DNA of 42,771 bases from Bifidobacterium margollesii. GTDB lineage: Bacteria > Actinomycetota > Actinomycetes > Actinomycetales > Bifidobacteriaceae. Of the stretch, positions 1 through 7,509 are shown piece after piece. A program made the position numbers and the translations under genes. The stretch spans positions 1 to 42,771 of the forward strand of contig NZ_NMWU01000001.1 of the NCBI RefSeq assembly GCF_002860355.1. Reading direction: 5' to 3'. The notes beneath the pieces were generated by a model that saw only the letters and a list, made by a program, of their open reading frames with translations, was not told the origin of the DNA and searched no databases. Within the stretch, counting starts at the first letter, position 1. Every line of letters begins with the position of its first letter.

Positions 1-280
1 GTAGCGGAGGATTGACGGTGATGGTGAGAATGCCGTGCTTTTGCGCGTCGGTAAGCATTCGGGAGATGGAAGTGCGCGATACACCGAGCCTACGGGCGAT
101 CTCATTCTGATTGAGGTGATCCTCGTAGTACATTTTCGCCACGGAATACAGACGATTCAGTTGTGCGCTCTTCATTCGAGCAAGTATATCAGTGGCGGGT
201 TGTCTGTTTGGTATGAATGCGTTGGTTTTCGCGGGTTTTGGCCGTGCTGTTCGGGGTTTGCCCTCGATGGTGACGGGCAT
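1..280 (-). CDS. SorC/DeoR-type sugar regulator, N-terminal part (cut by window edge)
   Basis: About 93 N-terminal residues are visible; the sugar-phosphate-binding domain lies outside the window. A helix-turn-helix at about residues 56-84 (LNQNEIARRLGVSRTSISRM) is typical of SorC-family regulators, which sense phosphorylated sugars. I chose the ATG at 280-278 because an ideal ribosome binding site (AAGGAGG, complement of 286-292) lies 5 bases upstream and the frame runs open into the HTH. An internal ATG at 175 is in frame but has no such site. The first 35 residues are basic and proline-rich and may be disordered. The gene diverges from the sugar-acid operon at 504 and probably controls it through the palindromes at 399-412 and 457-468. 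Family call is firm; the ligand is unknown. Confidence 0.75.
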   Translation of the reverse strand, partial: MPVTIEGKPRTARPKPAKTNAFIPNRQPATDILARMKSAQLNRLYSVAKMYYEDHLNQNEIARRLGVSRTSISRMLTDAQKHGILTITVNPPL

Positions 281-314
281 GGTGTCCTCCTTCTCGTCGG
301 GCGGTCAATACTCG

Positions 315-324
315 CCCCCCCCCC
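315..324. repeat. Homopolymer of ten C (G on the minus strand)
   Basis: An uninterrupted C10 run lies in the leader of the minus-strand SorC-type gene, 23 bases from its ribosome binding site. A perfect 6+1+6 inverted repeat (CTTGGATTCCAAG, 330-342) follows at once. Poly-G/C runs of this length are prone to slippage; an assembly or sequencing length error is also possible. Confidence 0.85.
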
Positions 325-398
325 TGATACTTGGATTCCAAGGCGGTGTGATTGCCTTGCGGCGAGTCGGGCGGAATTAGGCGGATTGCCGATTGTCT

Positions 399-468
399 TG
401 CACATCTGTGCATCAATAAATTGACATATAACCATATCGGCGATACTCTTCTTATAGCACAAATGTGC
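399..468 (+). promoter_or_regulatory. Promoter of the sugar-acid operon bracketed by two identical-type operators
   Basis: A -35 box TTGACA (421-426) is followed by a -10 candidate GATACT (442-447, 15-bp spacer) or TACTCT (444-449, 17-bp spacer). Two palindromes of the form GCACA-N2-TGTGC flank it: 399-412 (TGCACATCTGTGCA), just upstream of the -35, and 457-468 (GCACAAATGTGC), near the expected transcription start. Their centres are 57 bp apart. The arrangement suits repression, possibly with looping, by the divergent SorC-type regulator. The ribosome binding site AAAGGAG (491-497) lies 6 bases before the ATG at 504. Confidence 0.65.
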
Positions 469-503
469 AGAGTAGAATTCACATATTCACAAAGGAGTAG
501 TAC

Positions 504-1436
504 ATGGGACGCGTACAAACAGTGCTGGGAAACATTGACGTCAAAGACATGGGGTATACCATGCCGCACGAGCATATCCTTACCTGTCCGCAGGGGCATG
601 GTTCCAAGGTGGAGGAGGATCACCTACTGAATTCCTACTCCAAGGCCGTAGCGATGCTTCGCGAATACAAGGCAGATGGTGGTGGCACTCTGGTCGAGGC
701 CACTCCGAAGACTTGGGGTCGCGATGCGGTCGGCATGAAGTATGCCTCCGAGGCCACCGGCGTAAACGTGGTGGCCTGCACGGGCTATATCTGTCAGGAA
801 CATGGCATGCCCGATGATCTTGGCGACTGGGACATCGAGCGTGTGATCGATGAAATGGTGAAGGACATCACCGTCGGAATGGACGGCACCGACATCAAGG
901 CCGGATGGATCAAGGTCGGCACAGCGTATCTGCATATCACACCCGGTGAGGAGAAGGTGATTCGGGCGGCCTGCCGTGCGGCCAAGAAGACCGGTGTTTC
1001 GGTTCACGCCCATACCACCATCGGCACGATGGGTCTGGAGATCCTCAAAATTGTGCAGGAGGAGGACTTCGACACCTCCCGATTTGCCGTGGCCCACGTC
1101 GATCGCAATCCCGATCTGTGGTACCACCGCAAAATGCTGGAGACCGGCTGCTCGCTGATCTATGACGGCCCCGGCAAGGCCAAATACTATCCGGACTCGA
1201 TGCGAGTCGATCTGCTGAAGCACCTTGTCGATGAGGGTTATGCCTCCAAACTGATGATGTGCAACGACATGGGGCGCCGCTCCCACCACAAGGTGTACGG
1301 CTTCGGTCCCGGTTTCAACTACATCAAGGATGTTTTCCTGCCGCGTCTGATCGACGAAGGTCTTGACGAGCAGGTGGTGCATGACTTCATGTATGCCAAT
1401 CCGCAGAAGTTCTACGAGATGCGAGACCCGGAATGA
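504..1436 (+). CDS. Phosphotriesterase-family (amidohydrolase superfamily) lactonase
   Basis: A 310-residue protein of the phosphotriesterase/COG1735 type. Binuclear metal-site residues are all visible: His22 and His24 (HEH), Lys137 in GWIKVG (the lysine usually carbamylated), His168 (VHAH), His198 (AHVD) and the catalytic Asp255 (MCND). Lysines 224 and 226, Tyr228 and Arg258-Arg259 lie where mycoplasma relatives bind the phosphate of sugar-lactone phosphates (D-xylono- and L-arabino-1,4-lactone-5-phosphate are published substrates of that group). It is first in an operon and overlaps the next gene by ATGA at 1433-1436. Inferred role: hydrolysis of a phosphorylated sugar lactone ahead of the UlaD/UlaE-like steps. 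The fold and metal site are firm; the substrate is inferred from neighbours. Confidence 0.8.
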   Translation: MGRVQTVLGNIDVKDMGYTMPHEHILTCPQGHGSKVEEDHLLNSYSKAVAMLREYKADGGGTLVEATPKTWGRDAVGMKYASEATGVNVVACTGYICQEHGMPDDLGDWDIERVIDEMVKDITVGMDGTDIKAGWIKVGTAYLHITPGEEKVIRAACRAAKKTGVSVHAHTTIGTMGLEILKIVQEEDFDTSRFAVAHVDRNPDLWYHRKMLETGCSLIYDGPGKAKYYPDSMRVDLLKHLVDEGYASKLMMCNDMGRRSHHKVYGFGPGFNYIKDVFLPRLIDEGLDEQVVHDFMYANPQKFYEMRDPE

Positions 1437-2080
1437 GCGGGAAGCTACTGCAGCTGGCACTTGACATTGACGATACCGCTGTCGCCCTGAAGGCGGCGGC
1501 AGCGGCTGCCGATGTGGTGGATATCATCGAAGACGGCACGGTGCTGTGCCTGGCGAAAGGTCTGGAATCGGCACGCGAGTTGCGAGCCGTTTTCCCGGAC
1601 AAGGATCTACTGACCGATATCCGCATCGCGCGAGCCGGTGGCAAATTCGCCCGGATGTGCTTCGAAGCCGGTGCTGATAGGGTGTCGGTGGTCGGTGAAA
1701 GCGGTCTTGGCGTGGTCCTATCCGCATGCAATGTGGCCGATGAGTTCGGTGGCGGCGTGGAAGTGGAACTCTACGAGGGTTGGGCCGACGAAGACATTCG
1801 TGAATTCGTCAACGCTGGAGTGCAGGTGCTCATCGTTCATCGCAATCGTTGCGATGAAGCGGAGAACAAGGCCGTGCGGGAACAGCTGCAGCGTCTGCAT
1901 TCGCTGGTTGACGGAACGTCGGTCAAAGTAACCCTCGCCGGAGGATTGAACCGTGAGACCCTGCGACTGTTCGACGGATGCCCGTTCGACGTCGCCGTAG
2001 TCGGCAGCGCGATCACCAAGGCTGCTGATCCCCTCGCCGTTGCCAGGGAGATCCGTGACGTGCTGGATTCCATGTCATAA
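1433..2080 (+). CDS. UlaD-like OMPDC-superfamily protein with altered catalytic motif
   Basis: A 215-residue single (beta/alpha)8 barrel that aligns end to end with 3-keto-L-gulonate-6-phosphate decarboxylase (UlaD/SgbH). Kept residues: Asp11 (ALD), Glu33 (DIIEDGT), Asp62, His136 and Arg139 (VHRNR), and the glycines of the phosphate loops (AGG, VGS). The family signature D-x-K-x-x-D reads D-I-R-I-A-R here (62-67), so the catalytic Lys64 and Asp67 are both Arg. The position equivalent to Thr169 is Ala and that of Arg192 is Ser. The metal-binding Glu33/Asp62 pair survives, so the protein may still bind a phosphorylated ligand but perform a different reaction. It overlaps the lactonase stop, and the kinase starts 30 bases later. 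Hexulose-phosphate synthase is less likely, since it needs the same Lys and Asp. Confidence 0.75.
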   Translation: MSGKLLQLALDIDDTAVALKAAAAAADVVDIIEDGTVLCLAKGLESARELRAVFPDKDLLTDIRIARAGGKFARMCFEAGADRVSVVGESGLGVVLSACNVADEFGGGVEVELYEGWADEDIREFVNAGVQVLIVHRNRCDEAENKAVREQLQRLHSLVDGTSVKVTLAGGLNRETLRLFDGCPFDVAVVGSAITKAADPLAVAREIRDVLDSMS

Positions 2081-2110
2081 AAGCAACAACGAGTAGTAAG
2101 GAAAAAGACA

Positions 2111-3070
2111 ATGGTGTCATACGATGTAACGTCCATCGGAGAGGGAGGTATCAGGCTCTCCTCGCCGTTGGGGCACAGGATTCAGCGGGCTAGGACCTTC
2201 GGCATTCAGATCGCCGGTACCGAAGCGAACGTGCTGTGCGCGCTCGGAAGCCTGAACTGGAACACCTCATGGTTCTCCGCTCTTCCCGACTCAGCGTTGG
2301 GCCGCCGAGTCGAGTTCCAATACAAGGGATTTGGTGTTGACCTGAGCCATGTCAAGCGTGTTCCTGGTGCGCGAATCGGCACCTATTATGTGGAGTATTC
2401 CAAGCCGCCGCTGCCCACCAAGGTGATGTTTGACCGCGCCAATACCGCGTTCTGCAACATGACGGTAGATGATGTCGACTGGGATGCGCTTCTCGATACC
2501 CGGCTGCTGTTGCTTTCCGGACTGACGCTGCCGCTGTCGCCTACCGTGCGGAGAGTTCTGGAGGTGGCCAACGAGAAGGCCCATGATGCTGGCGTGCCAG
2601 TGGCGTTCGACGTGAACTACCGGCATAACCTGTGGGAGGTTGAGGAAGCCGCCAAGGTGGTACGGCCGTTTATCGAACAGGCAGACATCCTGTTTTGCAA
2701 GCGCGACGATGTGAATCTGCTGGTTAAGTCCGTTGCCGATGAGGACGAGGGATTGGAGGCTCTTCGGGAGATCTCGCAGGCCTCGTGGATCGTAATGTCC
2801 AACGGTGCCAAGGGTGCTGAAGGCCTTATTGACGGCAAGCGCATGCACGAGGATGCCGCGCCGGTGGAGATCCTCGACCGCTTGGGCGCCGGCGATGGAC
2901 TGGCTGCGGGCGTGCTGCATTCCTGGTTGAACGGCAATGCTGAGGCATGCCTGAAATACGGCGTCAACGTCGCTGGTCTGGCATTGAGCCATTACGGCGA
3001 GCAGGTGACCATTACCGTCGATGAACTGGATTCGCTGGTGAAGAACCCGCATTCCTCGCTGGAGAGGTGA
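2111..3070 (+). CDS. PfkB-family sugar kinase, 2-keto-3-deoxygluconate kinase-like
   Basis: A 319-residue ribokinase-fold kinase. The N-terminal segment resembles KdgK (GIQIAGTEANVLCALGSL near 31-48, then a GARIGTYYVEY beta-clasp region). D-x-N-x-R is at 167-171. The anion-hole and catalytic motif LGAGDG is at 258-263, with Asp262 as predicted base. The usual DTTGAGD is DRLGAGD here. A ribosome binding site AAGGAAAA precedes the ATG. As third gene of the operon it should phosphorylate the sugar acid or keto-sugar that feeds the UlaE-type enzyme, but if the lactone is already phosphorylated it may serve a second entry substrate. KdgK-like is the best subfamily match; the actual substrate is not fixed by the sequence. 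Confidence 0.75.
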   Translation: MVSYDVTSIGEGGIRLSSPLGHRIQRARTFGIQIAGTEANVLCALGSLNWNTSWFSALPDSALGRRVEFQYKGFGVDLSHVKRVPGARIGTYYVEYSKPPLPTKVMFDRANTAFCNMTVDDVDWDALLDTRLLLLSGLTLPLSPTVRRVLEVANEKAHDAGVPVAFDVNYRHNLWEVEEAAKVVRPFIEQADILFCKRDDVNLLVKSVADEDEGLEALREISQASWIVMSNGAKGAEGLIDGKRMHEDAAPVEILDRLGAGDGLAAGVLHSWLNGNAEACLKYGVNVAGLALSHYGEQVTITVDELDSLVKNPHSSLER

Positions 3071-3117
3071 TGCCGTGAGACTCCTGTGATCCTCTGATTG
3101 TTTTGTGATTGGTTATC

Positions 3118-3150
3118 GAGGTCGGGTGCTTCTTTTCGATGCCCGACCTC
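3118..3150 (+). terminator. Hairpin between kinase and ulaE-type gene
   Basis: A perfect 9-bp stem (GAGGTCGGG, 3118-3126, with CCCGACCTC, 3142-3150) closes a 15-base loop. The downstream bases (ATTTGGTCTTTG) are only mildly T-rich. It could end the first three genes or only reduce read-through to the next gene. Confidence 0.45.
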
Positions 3151-3215
3151 ATTTGGTCTTTGCCGTTCTTCTCGTCGCGGAGGAGAAGACGATGATGGTG
3201 ATTAAGGAGATGGAT

Positions 3216-4055
3216 ATGCGTTCGATATCGTTGGGAATCTATGAAAAGGCTCTGACGCCTACACAAGATTGGGGCGAACGATTCGCTCAGGTGAATAGGT
3301 TGGGATTTGATTTCATGGACATCTCCATCGACGAAAGAGATGAGCGACTGTCCCGATTGTTCATGGAGCCAGATGATGTACGCGCTATCGGCAGTGAGGC
3401 GGTGCGTAACGGTGTGATGATCGGTGGAGTCTGTCTTTCGGCGCACCGTCGGTATGCGCTTGGCTCTCCGGACCCGGTCAAGGCGGCGAAAGGTCGGGAG
3501 ATCCTCTTTCGATCTATCGATTTTGCCAAGGCCGTCGGTTCATCTCTGGTGCAGCTGGCCGGTTACTATACGTTTTACGAACCTCACGATCATGGATGTA
3601 GAGAACGGTTTCTCGACAACTTGCGCGACGGAGTGCGATACGCGGCACGGCAAGGGGTGATGCTGGGCATTGAGAACGTGGATGGGGAGGATGTCACCGA
3701 TCTGCGGGAACTGCGAAGGATTCTGGATGAGATTCATTCCCCTTGGTTGCAGGCGTATCCGGATGTGGGAAATTCCGCGTTCAATCTTCGTGATGTGCGT
3801 GACGATCTGCGTGCCGTTGAGGGGCATATCGCCGCGATTCACGTCAAGGATGTGCTTCCGGGGAGGCCAAGGAAGGTTCCGTTTGGGCAAGGGATTGCGG
3901 ATTTCGGCGCTGCGTTTATGGAGCTAAAGACTCAGCGATGGTCAGGTCGCATGATGATCGAGATGTGGAACGAGGACGTCGACGCCGAGCATGAATGCCG
4001 TGTGGCGAAGGAGTTCATCGAAACCAAGTTGAAGACTTATGGGTTGTGGGATTGA
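3216..4055 (+). CDS. ulaE: L-ribulose-5-phosphate 3-epimerase (UlaE/SgbU type)
   Basis: A 279-residue TIM barrel very close in pattern to E. coli UlaE (SLGIYEKAL start, CLSAHRR, QLAGY, YPDVGN, HVKD, VPFG, IEMW). The divalent-metal ligands Glu153, Asp183, His209 and Glu249 are all present, offset by two from E. coli. The enzyme interconverts L-xylulose-5-phosphate and L-ribulose-5-phosphate. The start at 3216 has AAGGAG (3204-3209) at 6 bases and matches the family N-terminus; upstream in-frame ATGs at 3192, 3195 and 3210 would add a few unconserved residues. No 4-epimerase (UlaF/AraD) is in the window, so the step to D-xylulose-5-phosphate must be encoded elsewhere. Confidence 0.87.
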   Translation: MRSISLGIYEKALTPTQDWGERFAQVNRLGFDFMDISIDERDERLSRLFMEPDDVRAIGSEAVRNGVMIGGVCLSAHRRYALGSPDPVKAAKGREILFRSIDFAKAVGSSLVQLAGYYTFYEPHDHGCRERFLDNLRDGVRYAARQGVMLGIENVDGEDVTDLRELRRILDEIHSPWLQAYPDVGNSAFNLRDVRDDLRAVEGHIAAIHVKDVLPGRPRKVPFGQGIADFGAAFMELKTQRWSGRMMIEMWNEDVDAEHECRVAKEFIETKLKTYGLWD

Positions 4056-4083
4056 ACTGTTTCGCTATCTCCGGGTTTTGCGA

Positions 4084-4139
4084 AACGGATCGGCTGTGAG
4101 TCAGGAGCACGTAGGCTCCGTGTGCACGACCGATCCGTT
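4084..4139. terminator. Convergent-gene terminator hairpin
   Basis: A perfect 10-bp stem (AACGGATCGG 4084-4093 with CCGATCCGTT 4130-4139) encloses a smaller GGAGC/GCTCC hairpin. It sits between the converging ulaE and hydrolase genes and can serve both strands. Confidence 0.65.
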
Positions 4140-4158
4140 GATCGCTATCCGTTGTCTG

Positions 4159-5010
4159 TCATCGCTCTCCGGCTTCGACGGTACGGGCAATGATACCGGC
4201 GAACTCGTCCCACAGGGGTTCGGGCACTTCGTGCGCCATGCCGGGGTAGAGATGCAGCTCGCCGTTGAGCAGGTCGGCGATATACTCGCCCGCCTTGGAA
4301 CTGAAGAACGGATCTCGGCGGCCGTGAATCACTGCCGTCGGTTTGCCGAATGACGCCAGTTTGTTCGGATCGATGCGGAAATCCGCAATGGCGGAGTTCT
4401 GCCGACGCCATCCGTCCGGACGGTAGCAGCGATCATAGGTGATGCCGCCCAATTCTCTCGCCCAATCCTCGTTGAACACATAATTCGATCCGATATGGCA
4501 GGCACGCTCGCGGGAGACGAAGATCTCAATGGCCTCATCGCGGGTTTCGGCATAGTCAAGGCCTTCGGAGGATCCCGAATTCGCGGATTCCGGCGTGGCC
4601 ATCCACTGTGCCTCATAACCCGGGACCGTGAACATGATGACGGCGGACTTCACTCGGTCTGCGTGATCGGTAAGCACCTGCTGAGTGATCATACCTCCCA
4701 TCGATTCGCCCATGATGTGGAAGCGTTCGGCTCCGGCTGCCGTGGCCACTGCAGCGACATCTGAGGCCATGTCTGCTAGCGAATACATTTTGCCGGTCTG
4801 TTCGGGTGTGCCAAGCTGGCTGGAAAGACCGACGTCGCGGTTGTCCATGAGAATCGTGCGGATGCCTTTTTCGTTGAGCTTGCGGACGAATCCCATCTCC
4901 CAACCGACGAGTTGGGCGGTATATCCTTCGATCATGAGCAGGGCGGGGCCGTCGGTAGGACCGTATTCTTCGTAGTAGAGAGAGACCTCGCCGTTGTGTG
5001 CGTATGGCAT
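4159..5010 (-). CDS. Alpha/beta hydrolase
   Basis: A 283-residue alpha/beta hydrolase of the RdmC/aclacinomycin-methylesterase-like kind. The nucleophile elbow is GESMGG with Ser103; the acid is probably Asp233 (HGRRDPF) and the base His260 (GMAHEVP). The oxyanion strand reads MIEGYTAQ rather than the common HG motif. No signal peptide is seen, so it is likely cytoplasmic. It follows the MFS transporter on the same strand with a 63-base gap and an AAAGG ribosome site, suggesting import of an ester or lactone and its hydrolysis inside the cell. The natural substrate is unknown. Confidence 0.8.
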   Translation of the reverse strand: MPYAHNGEVSLYYEEYGPTDGPALLMIEGYTAQLVGWEMGFVRKLNEKGIRTILMDNRDVGLSSQLGTPEQTGKMYSLADMASDVAAVATAAGAERFHIMGESMGGMITQQVLTDHADRVKSAVIMFTVPGYEAQWMATPESANSGSSEGLDYAETRDEAIEIFVSRERACHIGSNYVFNEDWARELGGITYDRCYRPDGWRRQNSAIADFRIDPNKLASFGKPTAVIHGRRDPFFSSKAGEYIADLLNGELHLYPGMAHEVPEPLWDEFAGIIARTVEAGER

Positions 5011-5073
5011 AATGTTACCTTTCTTTCTTTTTGTGTTTTGGTTTTGGGGCTGTTGCGTGGAATGCGGGAATGG

Positions 5074-6339
5074 TTATTTGATGGCCTTGATGAGGAAGGC
5101 GAACACTCCGCCGAGCAGGGCCGTGACGATACCGAAGATGAAGACCGAGGCATACGTGCCAGTGGCGTTGATCAGCGTGGATGCGAACAGAGGCGCGACT
5201 GCGGCCGGAACCGACGTAGCGATGGCGAGGATGCCGAGATCACGGCCTTCATCTTGCTTGCTTGGCAGAACCAGCGACATCACGGCGATGTCGACGGCGA
5301 AGTAAACGCCGGAGGCTGCGCCGCTGACGCCGGCGAACACGAGAATGGCGGGCCAGCTGGGCGACACCAACGGAATGATGAAGGCGATCATGTAGACGAT
5401 GGACGACAGCGCCACCACTAGTTTGCGGCGGTTGAGCATATCGGCCACCTTGCCGAAGATGATGATCGCGGCGATCTGCGACACCGTGGAGATGGTCGAC
5501 ATCGTGGCCACGCCGGCCGCGACGTTTCCGCCAGGTACATTCTGGGTGCCGACGAAGTCGCTGAGAATGAAGTACGTGAAGTTCGAGATGCCGAAGAATG
5601 CAAAGAAGAAGGAGAACCGGGAAAGGAACGCCATCGTGAAGTCGTGATGCAGGAAGGCGGAGAAGAACCGTCCGATGCCGTCGATGGAGAGATCTCGACG
5701 CTTCGACGTTTGCGGTCGGGGCATATCGAGCGACGGGGCGTCCGGCGCAAGAATGCAGAACAGCAGTGTGATGATGACGATGAATGCGCCGATGATGGCA
5801 TATCCGCCGAGTTGGCTGGTGCGCGAGGCGATGTTGACGAAGATCAGGATGCCGAATGGCAGGCCCAGACCAGTGACCGACGAGGCCACGCCGCGATGCT
5901 CCTCGGGGATGCGGTCGGGAATGACGGCGTAGATCACTCCCTGATACCAATTGGCGAAGAACCATACGACACCCGCCATGAGAATAACCAGAGGGATGGT
6001 GTTGACGAGTCCCATCACCACGCATGCGATGGCAGTACCGATGGCGGAGAACAGCAGCCATGGTGCGCGTCGGCCGATGCGAGTGCGTGTGCGGTCGGAG
6101 ATCGCTGCGCCGATGGGTAGGATGATCGTGCCGATCACCGATTCGACCAGTGAGGCCATGGCGGTGTCGTGCACCTTGTTGGTCGGGTCAATGGCCGTGA
6201 TTTGTGCGGGTAGTAGCACTTGGTTGATGGCCTGATATACGCCGTACAGAGCGATGATCGAGGGGAGCAGCAGTGTCAGGATGCGAATGACACTTGGCTG
6301 GCGTTGGTTGACGCCCTTTGCTGATGTGGTTTCGGTCAT
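5074..6339 (-). CDS. MFS transporter (SLC45/GPH-like sugar carrier)
   Basis: A 421-residue integral membrane protein with about 12 hydrophobic segments. After helix 2 it carries the loop SDRTRTRIGRRAPWL, a D-R-T...G-R-R-x-P pattern typical of SLC45/GPH-type sugar carriers and some MFS relatives. A cytoplasmic loop rich in Arg/Lys (TSKRRDL, near 215) separates the two halves. The start is supported by AAAGGAG about 6 bases upstream. It is the first gene of a two-gene operon with the hydrolase, under the promoter at 6425-6482, and faces a LacI regulator. Substrate: probably a glycoside or oligosaccharide; not determined by sequence. Confidence 0.8.
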   Translation of the reverse strand: MTETTSAKGVNQRQPSVIRILTLLLPSIIALYGVYQAINQVLLPAQITAIDPTNKVHDTAMASLVESVIGTIILPIGAAISDRTRTRIGRRAPWLLFSAIGTAIACVVMGLVNTIPLVILMAGVVWFFANWYQGVIYAVIPDRIPEEHRGVASSVTGLGLPFGILIFVNIASRTSQLGGYAIIGAFIVIITLLFCILAPDAPSLDMPRPQTSKRRDLSIDGIGRFFSAFLHHDFTMAFLSRFSFFFAFFGISNFTYFILSDFVGTQNVPGGNVAAGVATMSTISTVSQIAAIIIFGKVADMLNRRKLVVALSSIVYMIAFIIPLVSPSWPAILVFAGVSGAASGVYFAVDIAVMSLVLPSKQDEGRDLGILAIATSVPAAVAPLFASTLINATGTYASVFIFGIVTALLGGVFAFLIKAIK

Positions 6340-6424
6340 GATGATCTCCTTTGGTCAGTGAAACCGAATGCGCGCACGATTGATTAAGTCGTGGTTCTTC
6401 GCTCCGTTTTGGGTTGAGCTACTG

Positions 6425-6482
6425 AATCGAGTTAGTAAATCGTGTTAGTCAGTAATTCTATACTGGTTTGAGATTTTGTCAA
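6425..6482 (-). promoter_or_regulatory. Promoter with 13-bp-phased direct repeat (operator) for the MFS operon
   Basis: On the minus strand a -35 TTGACA (6477-6482) and a -10 TAGAAT (6455-6460) are 16 bp apart. Immediately downstream, over the expected start point, the plus strand shows AATCGAGTTAGT (6425-6436) and AATCGTGTTAGT (6438-6449), an 11/12 direct repeat with a 13-bp period. A repressor here would block transcription; the LacI protein encoded at 6514 is the natural candidate. Confidence 0.6.
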
Positions 6483-6513
6483 TGAAGGCGAATCTTCTGA
6501 CGGAAAGGGATGC

Positions 6514-7509
6514 ATGGCGAACGGTAAGAAGATCAAAAGCCAAGATGTGGCCGATCTGGCCGGAGTCTCCCGTACCACCGTCAGTTTGGTGATGAACGGA
6601 CGGGATAACTCCATCCCTGAAAAAACGAGGCGCAGAGTGCTAGATGCCGCCGATGAATTGGGATTCGTGCCCTCCGCTGTGGCTCGGCAGCTTAGGCGTG
6701 GTCAAAGCCGTATCGTATTGTGCCTGACTCCGGGTTGGATGCCTTCCGGACGCGCGGACGAACTCTGGGGTGGGCTGAGCCGGATGCTGGATGAAAAGGG
6801 CTTCGCCTGTGTGTTCTCGCGATCCGCTGGATCGACCACGCCTTTGCGTCAATTACTCTCCGAATTGAACCCGGGTGTGGTGGTGCCGTTCTTCGATTTA
6901 TCTCCAAGTGATCTGCGGCTGCTTGACCGGTTGAACATCCCGGTGGCCGAAGTGTACATGTCCCGTTCGGGCAACGACTCCGTCACTCCATGGGGGCGAT
7001 TCCAGCGTAGTGTGGGGGCGACGCAGGCGAAATACCTGCTGGAAAACGGGGTGACGCGCATCGCCTATCTGGGCACATCGGATCGTCTCGGTTCCGACAT
7101 TTCAGCCGATCGGCTGAGTGGCGTTCGGGAAATGGTCGAAAGGGCTGGATTGAGACTGGCTGCTTATGACTCAGTAGACCTGAGCGACACCGCAATGCAG
7201 ACATTTGTGAAACGCATTCGTGATCTGAATGTGGAGGCGGTATGCACATTCAATGATGATTACGCGGCCGCCCTACTTGATGCAGCGAAATCGGTCGGCG
7301 TCGGCGTCCCGGATCGGTTGCGCGTGATCGGTGTCGACGATCTATACCTTGGGCAGTACCTCACTCCGGCATTGACCAGTGTAAACTACGAAAACAATTT
7401 CGCCGACGTGTACACGCCTCAGATCATCGCCGCCTATGAAGGTCGGACCGCGGACGTCAATCCGGAGCTCGGAATCAGACTCTGGGTCGTCCGGCGTGAA
7501 TCCGCTTAG
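6514..7509 (+). CDS. LacI-family transcriptional regulator
   Basis: A 331-residue LacI/GalR protein. The helix-turn-helix is at about residues 8-30 (SQDVADLAGVSRTTVSLVMN) with hinge helix VARQLRRGQ, followed by a periplasmic-binding-like effector domain ending in the usual GVDDLYLGQYLTPALTSV segment. The start has a purine-rich site (GGAAAGGG) 6 bases upstream. It diverges from the MFS/hydrolase operon and most likely represses it. Its 3' end overlaps the convergent ROK gene by 4 bases (7506-7509), leaving no room for a terminator between them. Confidence 0.88.
   Translation: MANGKKIKSQDVADLAGVSRTTVSLVMNGRDNSIPEKTRRRVLDAADELGFVPSAVARQLRRGQSRIVLCLTPGWMPSGRADELWGGLSRMLDEKGFACVFSRSAGSTTPLRQLLSELNPGVVVPFFDLSPSDLRLLDRLNIPVAEVYMSRSGNDSVTPWGRFQRSVGATQAKYLLENGVTRIAYLGTSDRLGSDISADRLSGVREMVERAGLRLAAYDSVDLSDTAMQTFVKRIRDLNVEAVCTFNDDYAAALLDAAKSVGVGVPDRLRVIGVDDLYLGQYLTPALTSVNYENNFADVYTPQIIAAYEGRTADVNPELGIRLWVVRRESA

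Noticed and set aside
3105-3215. Longer UlaE start
   Set aside because: The extension runs through the hairpin at 3118-3150; AAGGAG and the family start fit 3216.
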